Source: Candidatus Magnetomicrobium cryptolimnococcus (GTDB lineage Bacteria; Nitrospirota; Thermodesulfovibrionia; Thermodesulfovibrionales; Magnetobacteriaceae). From it: 64,000 bases of DNA. The notes below the pieces were generated by a model. That model searched no databases, was not told the DNA's origin, and was given only the letters and a program-made list of their open reading frames with translations. This document shows positions 7,765 through 18,692 of this stretch, one piece after another (positions within the stretch are counted from its first letter, which is position 1; every line of letters begins with the position of its first letter). The stretch spans positions 62,001-126,000 of the forward strand of contig JAGYWI010000001.1 of assembly GCA_018606805.1 (NCBI GenBank), written 5' to 3'. A program made the translations under genes and the position numbers.

Positions 7765-9441
7765 TTATACACAAACAATAAATATAAATGCAACAACTAA
7801 AAATAAAATCCACCAAATTATATTATTTTCTAACATTATATATTTTAAATTTTTACATTTTAAAAGCCCTTCAATTGCAAATTTATCATCATTTTTCATA
7901 GTATTGTTAAGGTTTATAGCAATTCTATAGGATATTATAACAGATATAGCAAAAAGCCCCAAAGTGAGTATCAAAATACATAATTCTTTACAAATATGTC
8001 CATTTTGTTCATTCAACTCAGGTGCAAATAAATTAATAAAAAATAAATTCATCCCCCATAAACCTGTTACAACCGTTATTGGTAAGAACATGAAGACAAT
8101 TTTGTTTAGTTTTTCCATTTGATTATTTCTAAATTTGGCATAATTTAGTTCTACAAATTCATAAAGTTCTTTCATTTCTTCTTTTACGGTAGCTACTTGT
8201 TGCTTCAAACCCATCACATCCACTGCCATATTGTACATCTCAATGCCTTGCTCCTGCGGCGTTACCTCAGTAAAACAAAGCCTGTTTGTAAATCGAATGA
8301 ATCTTTTGTTAAGTTCTTTGATTTCTTGGACTATCTCATCAAAGTTATTTTCCTTATTGTCAGATGCCTTATCTATTTCTTCAAGCCTTTCTGTGATTTT
8401 TGATATATCTGAAGAAAATTTTAATATTGAAGCACGCTGGGCAAGCGTAATAATGGCTATCTGATAATATTGTTTCAACATGTGTTTTCGAGATACAAGA
8501 AATCCACTATTTGTCAAGCACATAAGACTATACCTAGTTATTCCATAAAATGTTCCCCATTCTACCCACCTTGCATATGTATTTTTCTTTATTAATTCCC
8601 TCTTCATTGTATTATTTGCTACACCAATAGAATTACCATCTATAAAAATAAATTTATACCATTCATCACAAGATTTATAAGCATTTTTTTCTGAAAATTC
8701 TTTACTCCAACTATCATTACTATACCAACAAACTGTATACATTCTATCATCTATAGAAGGAATAAGTTTAAAATTAGTGTACAATTCATCACCTATTAAA
8801 TGTCTAATATACTTTGCAATTTGCAGTTTGCTATCATGAAACCTACTTTCAGCAAAATCTTCTATTATTTCATGTCCATTACAATTAAGTATAATTTTAT
8901 CAGCTAAAAAAACACCTTTTGTTGAATCTACCGGTAGAAACTGAGGGTATATTCTTCTGCCAAAATCGTTTATCTTTAATATATCATCAATGCTGTCTTT
9001 TTCATGATTAAAGAGAACTATTGTTAAAATGCCAACACCGGTTTCAAAAATACGTAAAGATATATTTTCAATATCTAAATCGTATCGTATACTATCATTT
9101 TCTATTTTTACAAAAATGCTCATTTTATATGTCTGACATTTATCTTTTTCAAAATAATATGAAACCACGCTTTCCTGCTTATCTTTAATATCTTCATATT
9201 CTCTAATATCAAAAATAGCCTTTTGAACATAATCATGAAAATAAAAATATTCATTATAGTAGCAAGTGCTTTCTTTAGGATTATAAGCTTTGTATATCCA
9301 ATCAGGTGATTTTATTGTATCAAGGATAGCCTTTACAAAATCTGTATGCTTAGTGCTCTTAGCCTTTTTTTCATCTAAAAAATCAATCCTAAATGGAAAT
9401 AAAAAGATATGCTGCGATTTAACTATTTTTTCATCAGTCAT
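7765..9441 (-). CDS. CorA-family membrane protein, putative type III CRISPR effector
   Basis: A 558-residue protein and the first gene of the cmr operon. The last ~117 residues carry a CorA-like membrane module: TM1 (about 448-470) with the signature GMN tripeptide at 463-465 inside TGLWGMNLFF, TM2 (about 488-510), plus an extra hydrophobic C-terminal segment (541-558) that ordinary two-TM CorA lacks. Residues 330-445 are predicted helical, as in the CorA stalk; the N-terminal ~300 residues are not recognisable by eye and may be the ligand-sensing domain. In Bacteroides fragilis a CorA-like protein encoded with an HD-less Cmr complex is activated by SAM-AMP; this gene is placed the same way. 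A housekeeping Mg2+ channel is less likely given the operon. No partner phosphodiesterase or lyase is adjacent. Confidence 0.85.
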   Translation of the reverse strand: MTDEKIVKSQHIFLFPFRIDFLDEKKAKSTKHTDFVKAILDTIKSPDWIYKAYNPKESTCYYNEYFYFHDYVQKAIFDIREYEDIKDKQESVVSYYFEKDKCQTYKMSIFVKIENDSIRYDLDIENISLRIFETGVGILTIVLFNHEKDSIDDILKINDFGRRIYPQFLPVDSTKGVFLADKIILNCNGHEIIEDFAESRFHDSKLQIAKYIRHLIGDELYTNFKLIPSIDDRMYTVCWYSNDSWSKEFSEKNAYKSCDEWYKFIFIDGNSIGVANNTMKRELIKKNTYARWVEWGTFYGITRYSLMCLTNSGFLVSRKHMLKQYYQIAIITLAQRASILKFSSDISKITERLEEIDKASDNKENNFDEIVQEIKELNKRFIRFTNRLCFTEVTPQEQGIEMYNMAVDVMGLKQQVATVKEEMKELYEFVELNYAKFRNNQMEKLNKIVFMFLPITVVTGLWGMNLFFINLFAPELNEQNGHICKELCILILTLGLFAISVIISYRIAINLNNTMKNDDKFAIEGLLKCKNLKYIMLENNIIWWILFLVVAFIFIVCV

Positions 9442-9481
9442 TTGTTTTCTCCGTTATTTTAGGTGGGGGTACTATTGCGGT

Positions 9482-9511
9482 TTTATACTTCTAAACTAGT
9501 ATACAAGTCAA
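9482..9511 (-). promoter_or_regulatory. Candidate sigma-70-type promoter for the corA-cmr operon
   Basis: On the minus strand TTGACT (9511-9506) and TATAAA (9487-9482) are separated by 18 bp. The predicted start is about 34 nt upstream of the corA ATG at 9441, which is preceded by GGAGAAAACAA as ribosome binding site. The -35 hexamer falls at the edge of a dispersed repeat block, so the repeat may contribute to transcription. Confidence 0.5.
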
Positions 9512-9594
9512 AAGTTTTAGGAAAGGACGTGTAGGCACGCCTTCCTGGGGTGCGGGGGAAAACCCCTTTTGCCTAAAAGGGTTTTCCCCCCCAA
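9500..9594. repeat. Dispersed palindromic intergenic repeat, block 2
   Basis: This block between rpoC and corA has a CAAAAGTTTTAGGAAAGG end (about 9510-9527) and a strong hairpin at 9554-9592 with arms GGGGGAAAACCCCTTTT and AAAAGGGTTTTCCCCC around a GCCT loop. No U-tract follows on the rpoC strand, so it is not a classical intrinsic terminator, though it could impede polymerase after rpoC. Confidence 0.8.
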
Positions 9595-9628
9595 ATCTTT
9601 ATCTGTTAATCTTTTAATCTTTTAATCT

Positions 9629-12600
9629 TTACTTTTCAAAGAGTTCTTCTGCTTCTAAAAGGCTTTTATTAACACCAAATATTGACTCATCCGAATCTCT
9701 TTTTACATAGGTATTTTTAAATTTATCCATACCCGTACCACATGGTATTATTTTCCCCATTATGACGTTTTCCTTAAGTCCTCTAAGCTCATCCACATTA
9801 CCAATAATAGCGGCATCCGTAAGCACTCTTGTGGTTTCTTGGAAACTTGCTGCCGATACCCAACTGTAGGTTGTTAGAGATGCCTTAGTTATACCCAAAA
9901 GAAGCGGCTTACCCTGAGCTGGTCGTTTTCCTTCCGTTATCAACTCTCTGTTTCTTTCTTGGAAAATAATACGGTCTACCTGTTCACCTATCATAAATTC
10001 ACTATCGCCTGAGTCCTCTATCCTAACCTTTCTCATCATCTGGCGAATGATTATCTCTATGTGCTTATCATTGATAGTAACACCCTGGAGCCTATATACC
10101 TTCTGCACTTCATCAACGAGATAGCGTTGAAGCTCAGTGGGCCCCAATATATCCAAAATACTGTGTGGATTAACCGCCCCATCCATAAGCGCCTCACCGG
10201 CTCGCACCCAATCGCCCTCGTGTACGGTAACGTGCTTACCTTTTGGAATGGAGTATTCCTTAGTAATATCCCCGCCTTTAACACGCACAACGCGTAAGCC
10301 CTTTTGCGTTGAGACAAAATCCACCACACCATCTATTTCAGACACAACGGTAGGCTCTTTCGGTTTACGTGCCTCAAAAAGCTCAGCAACCCGTGGCAAA
10401 CCACCCGTAATATCCTTCGTTTTAATAGTCTCTCTTGGTATCTTTGCTAGTATATCACCTGGGGCTACTATATCATTTTTTTCAACTAACACGTTAGCTC
10501 CAGCAGGCAGTATATAACGAGCAGGGGCCTCCGATGACAGTTTTAAAGTTGCCTTACCGTGCTCATCCTTAATAGATATTCTTGGACGCATATGGGCTGG
10601 GTAGTCTATTATAATCTTATGGGAAAGACCGGTCATTTCATCAACTTGCTCTTTAACCGTAACCCCTTCTTCAATATCTCCAAATGCTATACGTCCGCCA
10701 ATTTCCGTCAGTATTGGCGTTGAGTACGGGTCCCATTCAGCTATCTTTTGTCCCAACTGTACCTTATCGCCTTCCTTTAAAAGGAGCTTTGCGCCATATA
10801 CGATAGTATGCTTTTCCCTCTCACGGCCTGTCTCATCAACAACCGTAATAATGGCATTACGATTAAGTACAACCGGAAACCCTTCACGGTTTAACACATA
10901 GTTAAGGTCACTAAACTTAAGAACCCCCGAATGCTTTGTCGTTAAAACCGCCTGTTCGATTATCTTAGTAGCCGCCCCTCCTATGTGGAAGGTTCTCATC
11001 GTAAGCTGCGTACCCGGCTCACCGATAGACTGGGCTGCTATAATACCTACCGCCTCACCAATTTCAACCGGTTCGTTTCTTCCAAGGTCGCTTCCATAAC
11101 AGTTAGCACAAAGCCCAAATCGCGTCCGACATGTAAGCACCGAGCGTATCTTAACCCTATCCACACCCGCCTCTACTATCTTTGACACCGTTTCCGTATC
11201 AAGGGATTCGTTACGCTTTACTATGATTTCATCAGTCATCGGGTCTCGTATATCTTCGGCGTTTAGCCGTCCAAGAAGCCTTTCTTCAAGTGGTTGAATC
11301 ACCTCACCACCTTCAATAAGTGCTGTTATGATTATCCCATCGGTAGTGCCGCAGTCTATTTCGTTTACAATAACGTCTTGGGCAACATCCACAAGCCTTC
11401 TTGTAAGATAACCGGAATTAGCCGTTTTTAATGCAGTATCGGCAAGACCTTTTCTTGCCCCATGGGTTGATATAAAGTACTGAAGCGGTGAAAGTCCTTC
11501 GCGGAAATTAGCCGTTATGGGGGTTTCTATTATCTCACCGGAGGGTTTTGCCATCAAGCCTCTCATACCGGCAAGCTGTCTTATCTGAGCAGCCGAGCCT
11601 CTGGCGCCTGAGTCTGCCATCATAAAAACACTATTAAACTCCCGACTGCGCGCTATAGCCTCCGGCGTTTGCTCCGTGCTATCATCAGCACCAAGCTCAT
11701 TCATCATCTCCTCTGCTACCTTTTCCGTAACGTTTGCCCAAATATCTATAACCTTATTGTATCGCTCCCCTTGGGTTATCAAACCATCCGAATACTGTTT
11801 ATAAACCTCAATAACCTCTTGCTCAGCGTTTTTCAATATATCCGGTTTCTTCGATGGTATGTGCATATCCGATATACAAATGGAGATACCGGACTTTGTA
11901 GCATAGTCAAAGCCAAGTTTTTTTAAGGCATCCAAAAAGATAACCGTCTTTCTCTTACCAGCATGTCTATAGGCATAGTCTATAACCCGTTGGACCTCTT
12001 TTTTAGTCATTACCTTATTAAAGATATGAAAAGGCACTTCCTGCGGCACGATTTCCTTAAATATGACTCTGCCCACAGTAGTATCCAAAAAAGACCCATC
12101 TTCCTGCCGCACCTTTACCCGCGCATGTTCACCAACTACGTCATTATCATAGGCAATCCGTACTTCTTCAAATGAACCAAAGAGTTTCCCTTCACCAACT
12201 ACACCGGCACTTTCCTTTGTCAAATAATATATGCCAAGAACCATATCCTGCGTAGGCAGCACAATAGGTTTACCGCTAGCGGGTGAGAGCAGATTATTTA
12301 CAGACATCATGAGCACCCTTGCCTCCACCTGAGCCTCTATGGAAAGAGGCACGTGCACTGCCATTTGGTCACCATCAAAATCAGCATTATAGGCAGTGCA
12401 AACGAGCGGGTGCAGTTTTATAGCCTTACCTTCAATTAAAACCGGATCAAAGGCTTGAATACCAAGTCTGTGCAGAGTCGGCGCCCTGTTTAAAAGCACT
12501 GGGTGTTCCTTGATAACGTCTTCAAGGGCATCCCATACCTCTGAGCGTTCGGATTCTACAAATTTCTTCGCCTGTTTTATTGTAGTAACGTATCCATTTT

Positions 12601-13768
12601 CCTCAAGTTTATTAAAAATAAACGGCTTAAATAGCTCAAGCGCCATAAGCTTTGGCAGTCCGCACTGATGGAGCTTAAGCTCCGGTCCCACAACAATAAC
12701 CGATCTACCGGAATAATCCACGCGCTTACCAAGTAGGTTTTGCCTAAACCTACCCTGCTTACCCTTAATCATATCACTTAATGATTTAAGCGAACGCTTG
12801 GTTGAGCTTTTTGGCACCTTCGTCCCCTTTGTGTTATCAAAAAGCGAATCTACAGCCTCTTGAAGCATCCGCTTTTCATTTTTAATGATAACACTTGGTG
12901 CTTTTAAATCAATAAGCCGCTTAAGCCTATTATTTCTGTTAATTACCCTTCGATACAGGTCGTTTAAATCCGAGGTAGCAAAACGCCCACCTTGTAAAGG
13001 CACAAGCGGTCTCAAATCCGGCGGCAGCACCGGCACTACATCTAAAATCATCCAATCCGGCTTATTATTGGAAAGCTTAAACGCCTCTACTATCTTTAAG
13101 CGCTTCGTAAGCTTCTTTTTAATGCCAACCGAATTAGCCTCCTCAATACCGTTTTTCAAGTCATAACTTAACGTGTCAATGTCCACCTTACGCAAAAGCT
13201 CACGAATAGCCTCAGCCCCCATCCCGGCTTTAAACTTACTGCCATACTCTATGTTATATTTCTTAAACTCATCCTCACTTAAAACCTGCTTTTCCTTTAA
13301 AACCGTGCCAAACCCCGGGTCTATTACCACATAACTTTCAAAATACAAGACCTTTTCGAGGTTTTTCATGGTCATGTCTAATATCATACCAATCCGACTA
13401 GGCACTCCCTTTAAAAACCATATGTGAGCCACAGGCGTACACAACTCTATGTGCGCAAGACGCTCCCTACGTACCTTTGCCTGAATAACCTCAACACCGC
13501 ATTTATCACAAACAACCCCTCTGTGCTTCATCCGCTTATACTTTCCACAGATACATTCCCAGTCCTTTACAGGTCCAAAAATCTTCGCACAAAAAAGGCC
13601 ATCCTTTTCAGGTCTAAACGTCCGGTAGTTTATCGTCTCCGGCTTTTTGACCTCTCCAAAAGACCACTCACGTATCTTCTCCGGCGAGGCTAACTTAATA
13701 CGAATAGCCTCAAACTCCTTAGCAGCCTTTTGTTTTTGAAACATATTATACACAATGCTTGTAGACAA
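9629..13768 (-). CDS. rpoC: DNA-directed RNA polymerase beta' subunit
   Basis: A 1379-residue protein, normal bacterial length. The N-terminal zinc ribbon is visible ([20 protein letters not shown], about residues 58-77). The catalytic Mg-binding motif [12 protein letters not shown] lies near residue 460, the bridge-helix/trigger-loop region includes [17 protein letters not shown], and the second zinc site is [13 protein letters not shown]. It lies 12 bp downstream of rpoB on the same strand and ends the rplJL-rpoBC transcription unit. Confidence 0.98.
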   Translation of the reverse strand: MSTSIVYNMFQKQKAAKEFEAIRIKLASPEKIREWSFGEVKKPETINYRTFRPEKDGLFCAKIFGPVKDWECICGKYKRMKHRGVVCDKCGVEVIQAKVRRERLAHIELCTPVAHIWFLKGVPSRIGMILDMTMKNLEKVLYFESYVVIDPGFGTVLKEKQVLSEDEFKKYNIEYGSKFKAGMGAEAIRELLRKVDIDTLSYDLKNGIEEANSVGIKKKLTKRLKIVEAFKLSNNKPDWMILDVVPVLPPDLRPLVPLQGGRFATSDLNDLYRRVINRNNRLKRLIDLKAPSVIIKNEKRMLQEAVDSLFDNTKGTKVPKSSTKRSLKSLSDMIKGKQGRFRQNLLGKRVDYSGRSVIVVGPELKLHQCGLPKLMALELFKPFIFNKLEENGYVTTIKQAKKFVESERSEVWDALEDVIKEHPVLLNRAPTLHRLGIQAFDPVLIEGKAIKLHPLVCTAYNADFDGDQMAVHVPLSIEAQVEARVLMMSVNNLLSPASGKPIVLPTQDMVLGIYYLTKESAGVVGEGKLFGSFEEVRIAYDNDVVGEHARVKVRQEDGSFLDTTVGRVIFKEIVPQEVPFHIFNKVMTKKEVQRVIDYAYRHAGKRKTVIFLDALKKLGFDYATKSGISICISDMHIPSKKPDILKNAEQEVIEVYKQYSDGLITQGERYNKVIDIWANVTEKVAEEMMNELGADDSTEQTPEAIARSREFNSVFMMADSGARGSAAQIRQLAGMRGLMAKPSGEIIETPITANFREGLSPLQYFISTHGARKGLADTALKTANSGYLTRRLVDVAQDVIVNEIDCGTTDGIIITALIEGGEVIQPLEERLLGRLNAEDIRDPMTDEIIVKRNESLDTETVSKIVEAGVDRVKIRSVLTCRTRFGLCANCYGSDLGRNEPVEIGEAVGIIAAQSIGEPGTQLTMRTFHIGGAATKIIEQAVLTTKHSGVLKFSDLNYVLNREGFPVVLNRNAIITVVDETGREREKHTIVYGAKLLLKEGDKVQLGQKIAEWDPYSTPILTEIGGRIAFGDIEEGVTVKEQVDEMTGLSHKIIIDYPAHMRPRISIKDEHGKATLKLSSEAPARYILPAGANVLVEKNDIVAPGDILAKIPRETIKTKDITGGLPRVAELFEARKPKEPTVVSEIDGVVDFVSTQKGLRVVRVKGGDITKEYSIPKGKHVTVHEGDWVRAGEALMDGAVNPHSILDILGPTELQRYLVDEVQKVYRLQGVTINDKHIEIIIRQMMRKVRIEDSGDSEFMIGEQVDRIIFQERNRELITEGKRPAQGKPLLLGITKASLTTYSWVSAASFQETTRVLTDAAIIGNVDELRGLKENVIMGKIIPCGTGMDKFKNTYVKRDSDESIFGVNKSLLEAEELFEK

Positions 13769-13780
13769 ATTAGCTCCTCC

Positions 13781-16700
13781 CTATGCTTTTTTCTCAAGAA
13801 GCTCTACATCTAAACATAAACTCTGCAACTCTTTAATTAACACCCGAAAAGACTCCGGTACCCCCGGCTCAAGTGTGGCATCCCCTTTAACGATAGCCTC
13901 ATACATCTTAGCACGCCCAGCAACATCATCACTTTTAACCGTTAAAAACTCCTGCAACGAATACGCTGCCCCATAGGCCTCAAGCGCCCACACTTCCATT
14001 TCTCCAAGCCTCTGACCACCAAACTGCGCCTTACCACCCAACGGCTGCTGCGTTACAAGCGAATATGGGCCTATTGAGCGGGCATGCAATTTATCATCAA
14101 CCAGATGGTGCAATTTTAATATATACATACAACCAACCGTTACTGGTCTATCGAAAGGCTCACCAGTCCTACCATCATATAATATAGTCTGTCCACGTTC
14201 AGAGACACCGGATTGCGTCAATAGCTCCTTTAAGCTATCCTCCTGCACGCCTTCAAACACCGGCGTTGCCACATGTATCTTCAACATCTTAGCAGCCAGC
14301 CCCAAGTGCGTTTCAAGTATCTGCCCTACATTCATTCTCGATGGTACACCAAGTGGGTTTAACACCACCTCAACTGGCGTTCCATCTGGCAAATACGGCA
14401 TATCCTCCTCTGGCATAACCATAGCAACAACTCCCTTATTGCCATGGCGACCTGCCATCTTATCTCCCACTTGAATCTTTCTCTTCATTGCTATATATAC
14501 TTTAACAAGCTTATTGACCCCCGGTGGCAGCTCATCACCTTTTTTCAAGCGCTCTATGCGCTCATCATACTTAAACTGCAACTCTCGCAAATAGCCTTTT
14601 ACCTTACTGTGCCTTTGCTCAATTTCAAGCATCACGTTTTCATCTTCAATACGTATCTTATTGAGTCTCTTATCATTAATCAGCTCAAGCTTTTCTTTAT
14701 CCAAGACCTCGCCAGCCTTACATATAATAGCACGGGTTTCGTGGTCTCTTATTTCCTCCTCTGCCACATGTCCATTTAATAGAAAACGCAAAGAGGCATA
14801 CATCTCCCTATATATTATGCGAGTTTCCTCTTCAAGGTCCCTTTGCAGCCCGCGTACCTCTGCATCTTCCAGATACTTAGCCCTTGCATCTTTCTTAATC
14901 CCACGCCTCGTAAACACCTTAACATCCACAACCGTACCTTTAATCCCCGGCGGCACGTACAAGCAGCTTTCTTTAACCTCCTCAGCCTTTTCACCAAAAA
15001 TAGCCCGTAAGAGCTTTTCCTCCGGCGTCAACTGGGTCTCCCCCTTTGGCGTAATCTTACCAACCAGTATATCCCCGGGTTTAACCTCTGCTCCAATATA
15101 TATAATACCGCTTTCATCCAGATTAGCCAGAGCTTCTTCCCCGACATTTGGTATATCCCGGGTTATCTCCTCCGGTCCAAGCTTCGTATCCCTTGCTTCA
15201 ACTTCAAACTCCTCTATATGTATTGATGTAAACACATCGTCTTTCACTAATGCTTCACTTAAAAGTATGGCATCTTCAAAATTATAACCACACCACGGCA
15301 TAAATGCCACAAACACATTGCGCCCTAAAGATAGCTCCCCTAAATCAGTCGAAGGCCCATCGGCAATAACCTGCCCCTTTTCAACCCTCATATTGCGATT
15401 TACAATAGGCCGCTGATTAATACATGTTGCTTGATTTGAGCGTGAAAACTTCACAAGTGAGTATATATCAACACTGCCATTATCTGCCTTAACAACTATC
15501 CTATTAGCATCAACGCTTTCAACAACCCCGGAGTTTCTGGCCATAATAATAGCCCCTGAGTCCCGAGCTGCCACCATCTCCATACCCGTACCCACTATCG
15601 GTGCTTGTGTCTTTATCAAAGGCACTGCCTGCCTTTGCATATTAGACCCCATAAGCGCACGGTTAGCATCATCATTTTCAAGAAACGGTATCAACGATGC
15701 CGACACACCAACTATCTGCTTTGGAGACACATCCATGTACTGTATCTCCTCTGGCGCAAATATCTTTAAATCACCCCCAATTCTTGCCGATATGGCCTCC
15801 CCTATAAGGTATCCATCCTCATCATAAGGTGTTGTTGCCTCTGCTATGATTCCCTTTTCACCTTCTATCGCTGAAAGTATCTCAACTTCAGCTGTAACGC
15901 GTCCCTCTACTACCTTTCTATAAGGAGCTACCATAAAACCATACTCATTAACCCGCGCATAGGTTGCCAAGGACGTAATAAGCCCGATGTTAGGTCCTTC
16001 AGGGGTTTCTATAGGGCAAATACGACCGTAGTGAGTGGGGTGCACGTCTCGTACTTCAAAGCCTACCCTTTCACGGGTAAGACCCCCAGGACCTAGGGCT
16101 GAGAGCCTTCTTTTGTGCGTAATCTCTGAAAGTGGATTCGTCTGGTCCATAAACTGACTCAACTGACTTGAGCCAAAAAACTCCTTAACAGCCGCCATAA
16201 CAGGTTTAGCATTTATTATATCGTGAGGCATTATATCGGTCATGTCCGTTATCATCATCTTTTCTTTAATAGCGCGCTCCATTCTAACAAGACCTATCCT
16301 AAACTGATTTTCTAAAAGTTCTCCGACACTTCTAACACGGCGATTCCCCAAATGGTCTATGTCATCCACCTCACCAACGCCAGTTCTTAAGGAAAACAAG
16401 TACTTAATTATTTCAATAATATCTTCATCTGTTAAAACGGTTTTATTTAAGTCTATGTTAAGCCCAAGACGTTTATTTGTCTTAAGGCGTCCAACAACCG
16501 ACAAATCGTAACGCTTTTCATCAAAGAAGAGACCATCAAAAAGCATCTTTGAAGCTTCAAGCGTGGGTGGTTCACCTGGCCTTAATTTCTTATAAATTTC
16601 AAGAAGAGCCTCTTCCTTTGTCGTTATCTTATCCATTAAAAGCGTGTCCCGCAACGATGGCAGATAGCGCACATTATCTATAAATAAAAGCTCCAGATGT

Positions 16701-17701
16701 TTAATCTTTAATGCTATTATTTTTTCAAAGTTTTCAGGGGTTATTATCTCATTGCCCTCTATTATAATTTCACCAGTATCTGGGTCTACTATATCGCTTA
16801 AGCTAATCCTGCCGATAATCTCTGCCTTAGTTATCGGTATTTCAGTAATGTTAGCATTCATAAGCTTACGCAGGGCAACCTTTGTTATCTTACCGCCTTC
16901 CCTTACAATAATATCACCAGTTGCTGGGTCAGTTATTGCTAAAGATGCCTTAACACTAGCTAGCACGTTTGACACCTTACGTGTGTGTGTGTCTTCGTCT
17001 TTAATATCTATGTGTTCAACCGGATAAAATATCTTTAAAAGGTCCTCATTGGAATACCCCAGTGCCTTCAACACAATAGTAGCAGGCAGTTTTTTTCTCC
17101 GGTCTATTCTCACATAAAGAATATCCTTCGTATCAAACTCAAAATCAAGCCACGAGCCGCGCGACGGTATTACCCGAGCCGTATACAGCAGACGACCACT
17201 TGTATGAGTCTTTGTCTTATCAGTATTAAAAAACACCCCGGGTGAGCGGTGCAGCTGGCTCACAATTACCCTTTCTATCCCATTTACGATAAAAGAGCCA
17301 GTTTCATTCATTAACGGTATTTCCCCTATGTATACCTCTTCCTCTCTGGCTTCTTTTAGTTTTTTATCACCATCCTCAGTGGTATCCCACAGATTCAGCT
17401 TGACCTTTATCTTCACTGGAGATGAATAGGTCAACCCTTTATGAATACACTCCCTATCCTTGTACTTCGGCTCAAGAAGGACATACCCCAAGTACTCTAT
17501 AGATGCGGTTTCATTATAATCTACAATGGGGAATACACTTTTGAAGGCAGATTCAAGACCAACATTTTTTCTTTCTAATCTATCAACGTTTTTCTGCAAA
17601 AAGGTCTCGTACGATCTAAGCTGTATTTCCGTTAAAGGTGGTACATCCTGCACATGTGGTACTTTGCCAAGGTTCATCCTCTCTCTTAACGGTTTAACCA
17701 T
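13781..17701 (-). CDS. rpoB: DNA-directed RNA polymerase beta subunit
   Basis: A 1306-residue protein with the expected landmarks: the rifampicin-pocket region [20 protein letters not shown] followed by [39 protein letters not shown], and the C-terminal [20 protein letters not shown]. The residues usually linked to rifampicin sensitivity (S-Q-F-M-D-Q, H-K-R-R-L-S) look wild-type. The gene is separated from rplL by 548 bp containing two repeat elements, much longer than in most bacteria, so a promoter of its own may exist there; none was identified clearly. Confidence 0.98.
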   Translation of the reverse strand: MVKPLRERMNLGKVPHVQDVPPLTEIQLRSYETFLQKNVDRLERKNVGLESAFKSVFPIVDYNETASIEYLGYVLLEPKYKDRECIHKGLTYSSPVKIKVKLNLWDTTEDGDKKLKEAREEEVYIGEIPLMNETGSFIVNGIERVIVSQLHRSPGVFFNTDKTKTHTSGRLLYTARVIPSRGSWLDFEFDTKDILYVRIDRRKKLPATIVLKALGYSNEDLLKIFYPVEHIDIKDEDTHTRKVSNVLASVKASLAITDPATGDIIVREGGKITKVALRKLMNANITEIPITKAEIIGRISLSDIVDPDTGEIIIEGNEIITPENFEKIIALKIKHLELLFIDNVRYLPSLRDTLLMDKITTKEEALLEIYKKLRPGEPPTLEASKMLFDGLFFDEKRYDLSVVGRLKTNKRLGLNIDLNKTVLTDEDIIEIIKYLFSLRTGVGEVDDIDHLGNRRVRSVGELLENQFRIGLVRMERAIKEKMMITDMTDIMPHDIINAKPVMAAVKEFFGSSQLSQFMDQTNPLSEITHKRRLSALGPGGLTRERVGFEVRDVHPTHYGRICPIETPEGPNIGLITSLATYARVNEYGFMVAPYRKVVEGRVTAEVEILSAIEGEKGIIAEATTPYDEDGYLIGEAISARIGGDLKIFAPEEIQYMDVSPKQIVGVSASLIPFLENDDANRALMGSNMQRQAVPLIKTQAPIVGTGMEMVAARDSGAIIMARNSGVVESVDANRIVVKADNGSVDIYSLVKFSRSNQATCINQRPIVNRNMRVEKGQVIADGPSTDLGELSLGRNVFVAFMPWCGYNFEDAILLSEALVKDDVFTSIHIEEFEVEARDTKLGPEEITRDIPNVGEEALANLDESGIIYIGAEVKPGDILVGKITPKGETQLTPEEKLLRAIFGEKAEEVKESCLYVPPGIKGTVVDVKVFTRRGIKKDARAKYLEDAEVRGLQRDLEEETRIIYREMYASLRFLLNGHVAEEEIRDHETRAIICKAGEVLDKEKLELINDKRLNKIRIEDENVMLEIEQRHSKVKGYLRELQFKYDERIERLKKGDELPPGVNKLVKVYIAMKRKIQVGDKMAGRHGNKGVVAMVMPEEDMPYLPDGTPVEVVLNPLGVPSRMNVGQILETHLGLAAKMLKIHVATPVFEGVQEDSLKELLTQSGVSERGQTILYDGRTGEPFDRPVTVGCMYILKLHHLVDDKLHARSIGPYSLVTQQPLGGKAQFGGQRLGEMEVWALEAYGAAYSLQEFLTVKSDDVAGRAKMYEAIVKGDATLEPGVPESFRVLIKELQSLCLDVELLEKKA

Positions 17702-17741
17702 GATTCTCCCTTATTTGAAAAAGTAAAGGCACCGAGCGCAG

Positions 17742-17950
17742 CGAGTGCCATTAAGTTAAGGAAAAAGAGGCGTGGGGGAAAACCTTTTTTGACAAAAAGG
17801 GTGCAAAGGCGCACCTCCCTGTTTTTCCCCGCACCCCCTTACGGGAGTGCGCCTACGCACTTCCTAAAACTTTTGGCTTGTTATTTCTTTACTTATCATT
17901 GATACGTTTGCTATACCCTAACTCAATCTTTCTTAACTTAATGACATTGC
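17742..17950. mobile_element. MITE-like repeat with terminal inverted repeats, block 3
   Basis: A ~209-bp noncoding element in the rpoB-rplL gap. Its ends are inverted repeats: GTGCCATTAAGTTAAGGAA at the left (about 17745-17763) and TTCTTAACTTAATGACATTGC at the right (17930-17950). Inside are a GGGGGAAAACC hairpin arm, an AAAGGCGCACC module, ACGGGAGTGCGCCTACGCAC and CCTAAAACTTTTGGC. There is no coding capacity. It is the most complete copy of the dispersed family in this window and resembles a non-autonomous transposable element; target-site duplications were not clear by eye. Confidence 0.6.
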
Positions 17951-18140
17951 CAGAGGCAAACCTCCATATTATCCCACCGTACCCCAGACAGACATGTACA
18001 CGTCTTTTCCTAAAACTTCTATCTCGCTGGCTATTCATAAGTACTTAATAGTACCTCTACATTTTACTATATTTTTAATGTAATTTTTCTTAACTTAAAT
18101 GACTATCAATAAATCCACTATAACGGAACTAAAGTTTTTA

Positions 18141-18198
18141 AAGGGGAAACCATAGGTATGTGCGCATTCACACAGTTTCACCCAAAAGGTTTCCCCTT
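18141..18198. repeat. Inverted repeat (11-bp arms) upstream of rpoB
   Basis: AAGGGGAAACC at 18141-18151 is exactly complementary to GGTTTCCCCTT at 18188-18198, with a 36-nt loop containing TGTGCGCATTCACACA. The arms resemble the hairpin arms of the dispersed repeat family. It sits just 3' of rplL and could act as an attenuator or RNA processing site between rplL and rpoB; that role is inferred. The rest of the 17702-18249 gap shows no gene. Confidence 0.6.
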
Positions 18199-18249
18199 CA
18201 ATACTTCTCTTTTGAACTTAAACTTACTAATCAACATAAAAAAAGAGCA

Positions 18250-18639
18250 CTATTTAATTTCAACAGTAGCCCCTTGTTCTTCAAGTTTGGCTTTAATAGC
18301 TTGAGCCTCTTCCTTTGTAACACCAGTTTTAATCTCTTTAGGTGCATTATCAACAAGGTCTTTTGCCTCTTTAAGACCAAGTGCGGTTATTTCTCTAACT
18401 ACCTTAATAACCTGTATCTTTTTATCACCAACAGAGGCTAATATAGCATCAAAACTAGTCTTTTCTTCTTCCTTGGGCTTTTCATCCTGTCCACTATCCA
18501 TAGGTACAACTGCTGCCACTGCCGTAGCTGCTGCCGTTACCCCGTATCTTTCCTCAAACTCTTTTATAAACTCCGACATCTGCACAATTGTCATATTGTC
18601 TATAAACTCAAAAACCTGTTCCTTTGTTATTCCAGCCAT
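18250..18639 (-). CDS. rplL: 50S ribosomal protein L7/L12
   Basis: A 129-residue stalk protein. The N-terminal dimerisation helix ([20 protein letters not shown]) is followed by an Ala/Val-rich hinge ([11 protein letters not shown]) and the C-terminal factor-binding domain with [20 protein letters not shown] and the [14 protein letters not shown] end. Length and domain order match the family. It lies 53 bp after rplJ; a purine-rich AAGGAGGTTTT site precedes the ATG. Confidence 0.97.
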   Translation of the reverse strand: MAGITKEQVFEFIDNMTIVQMSEFIKEFEERYGVTAAATAVAAVVPMDSGQDEKPKEEEKTSFDAILASVGDKKIQVIKVVREITALGLKEAKDLVDNAPKEIKTGVTKEEAQAIKAKLEEQGATVEIK

Positions 18640-18692
18640 GAATAAAACCTCCTTAAAATCAATATAGAAAGAATTCTTTCTCTATAAAATTA

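Noticed and set aside
9554-9592. Hairpin after rpoC as an intrinsic terminator
   Set aside because: It is a strong hairpin but has no T-run on the rpoC strand, and the same hairpin occurs in many intergenic repeats, so it is listed as a repeat.
14661-15287. A 208-residue plus-strand ORF opposite rpoB
   Set aside because: It is an antisense shadow of rpoB, serine/proline-rich, and without its own start signals.
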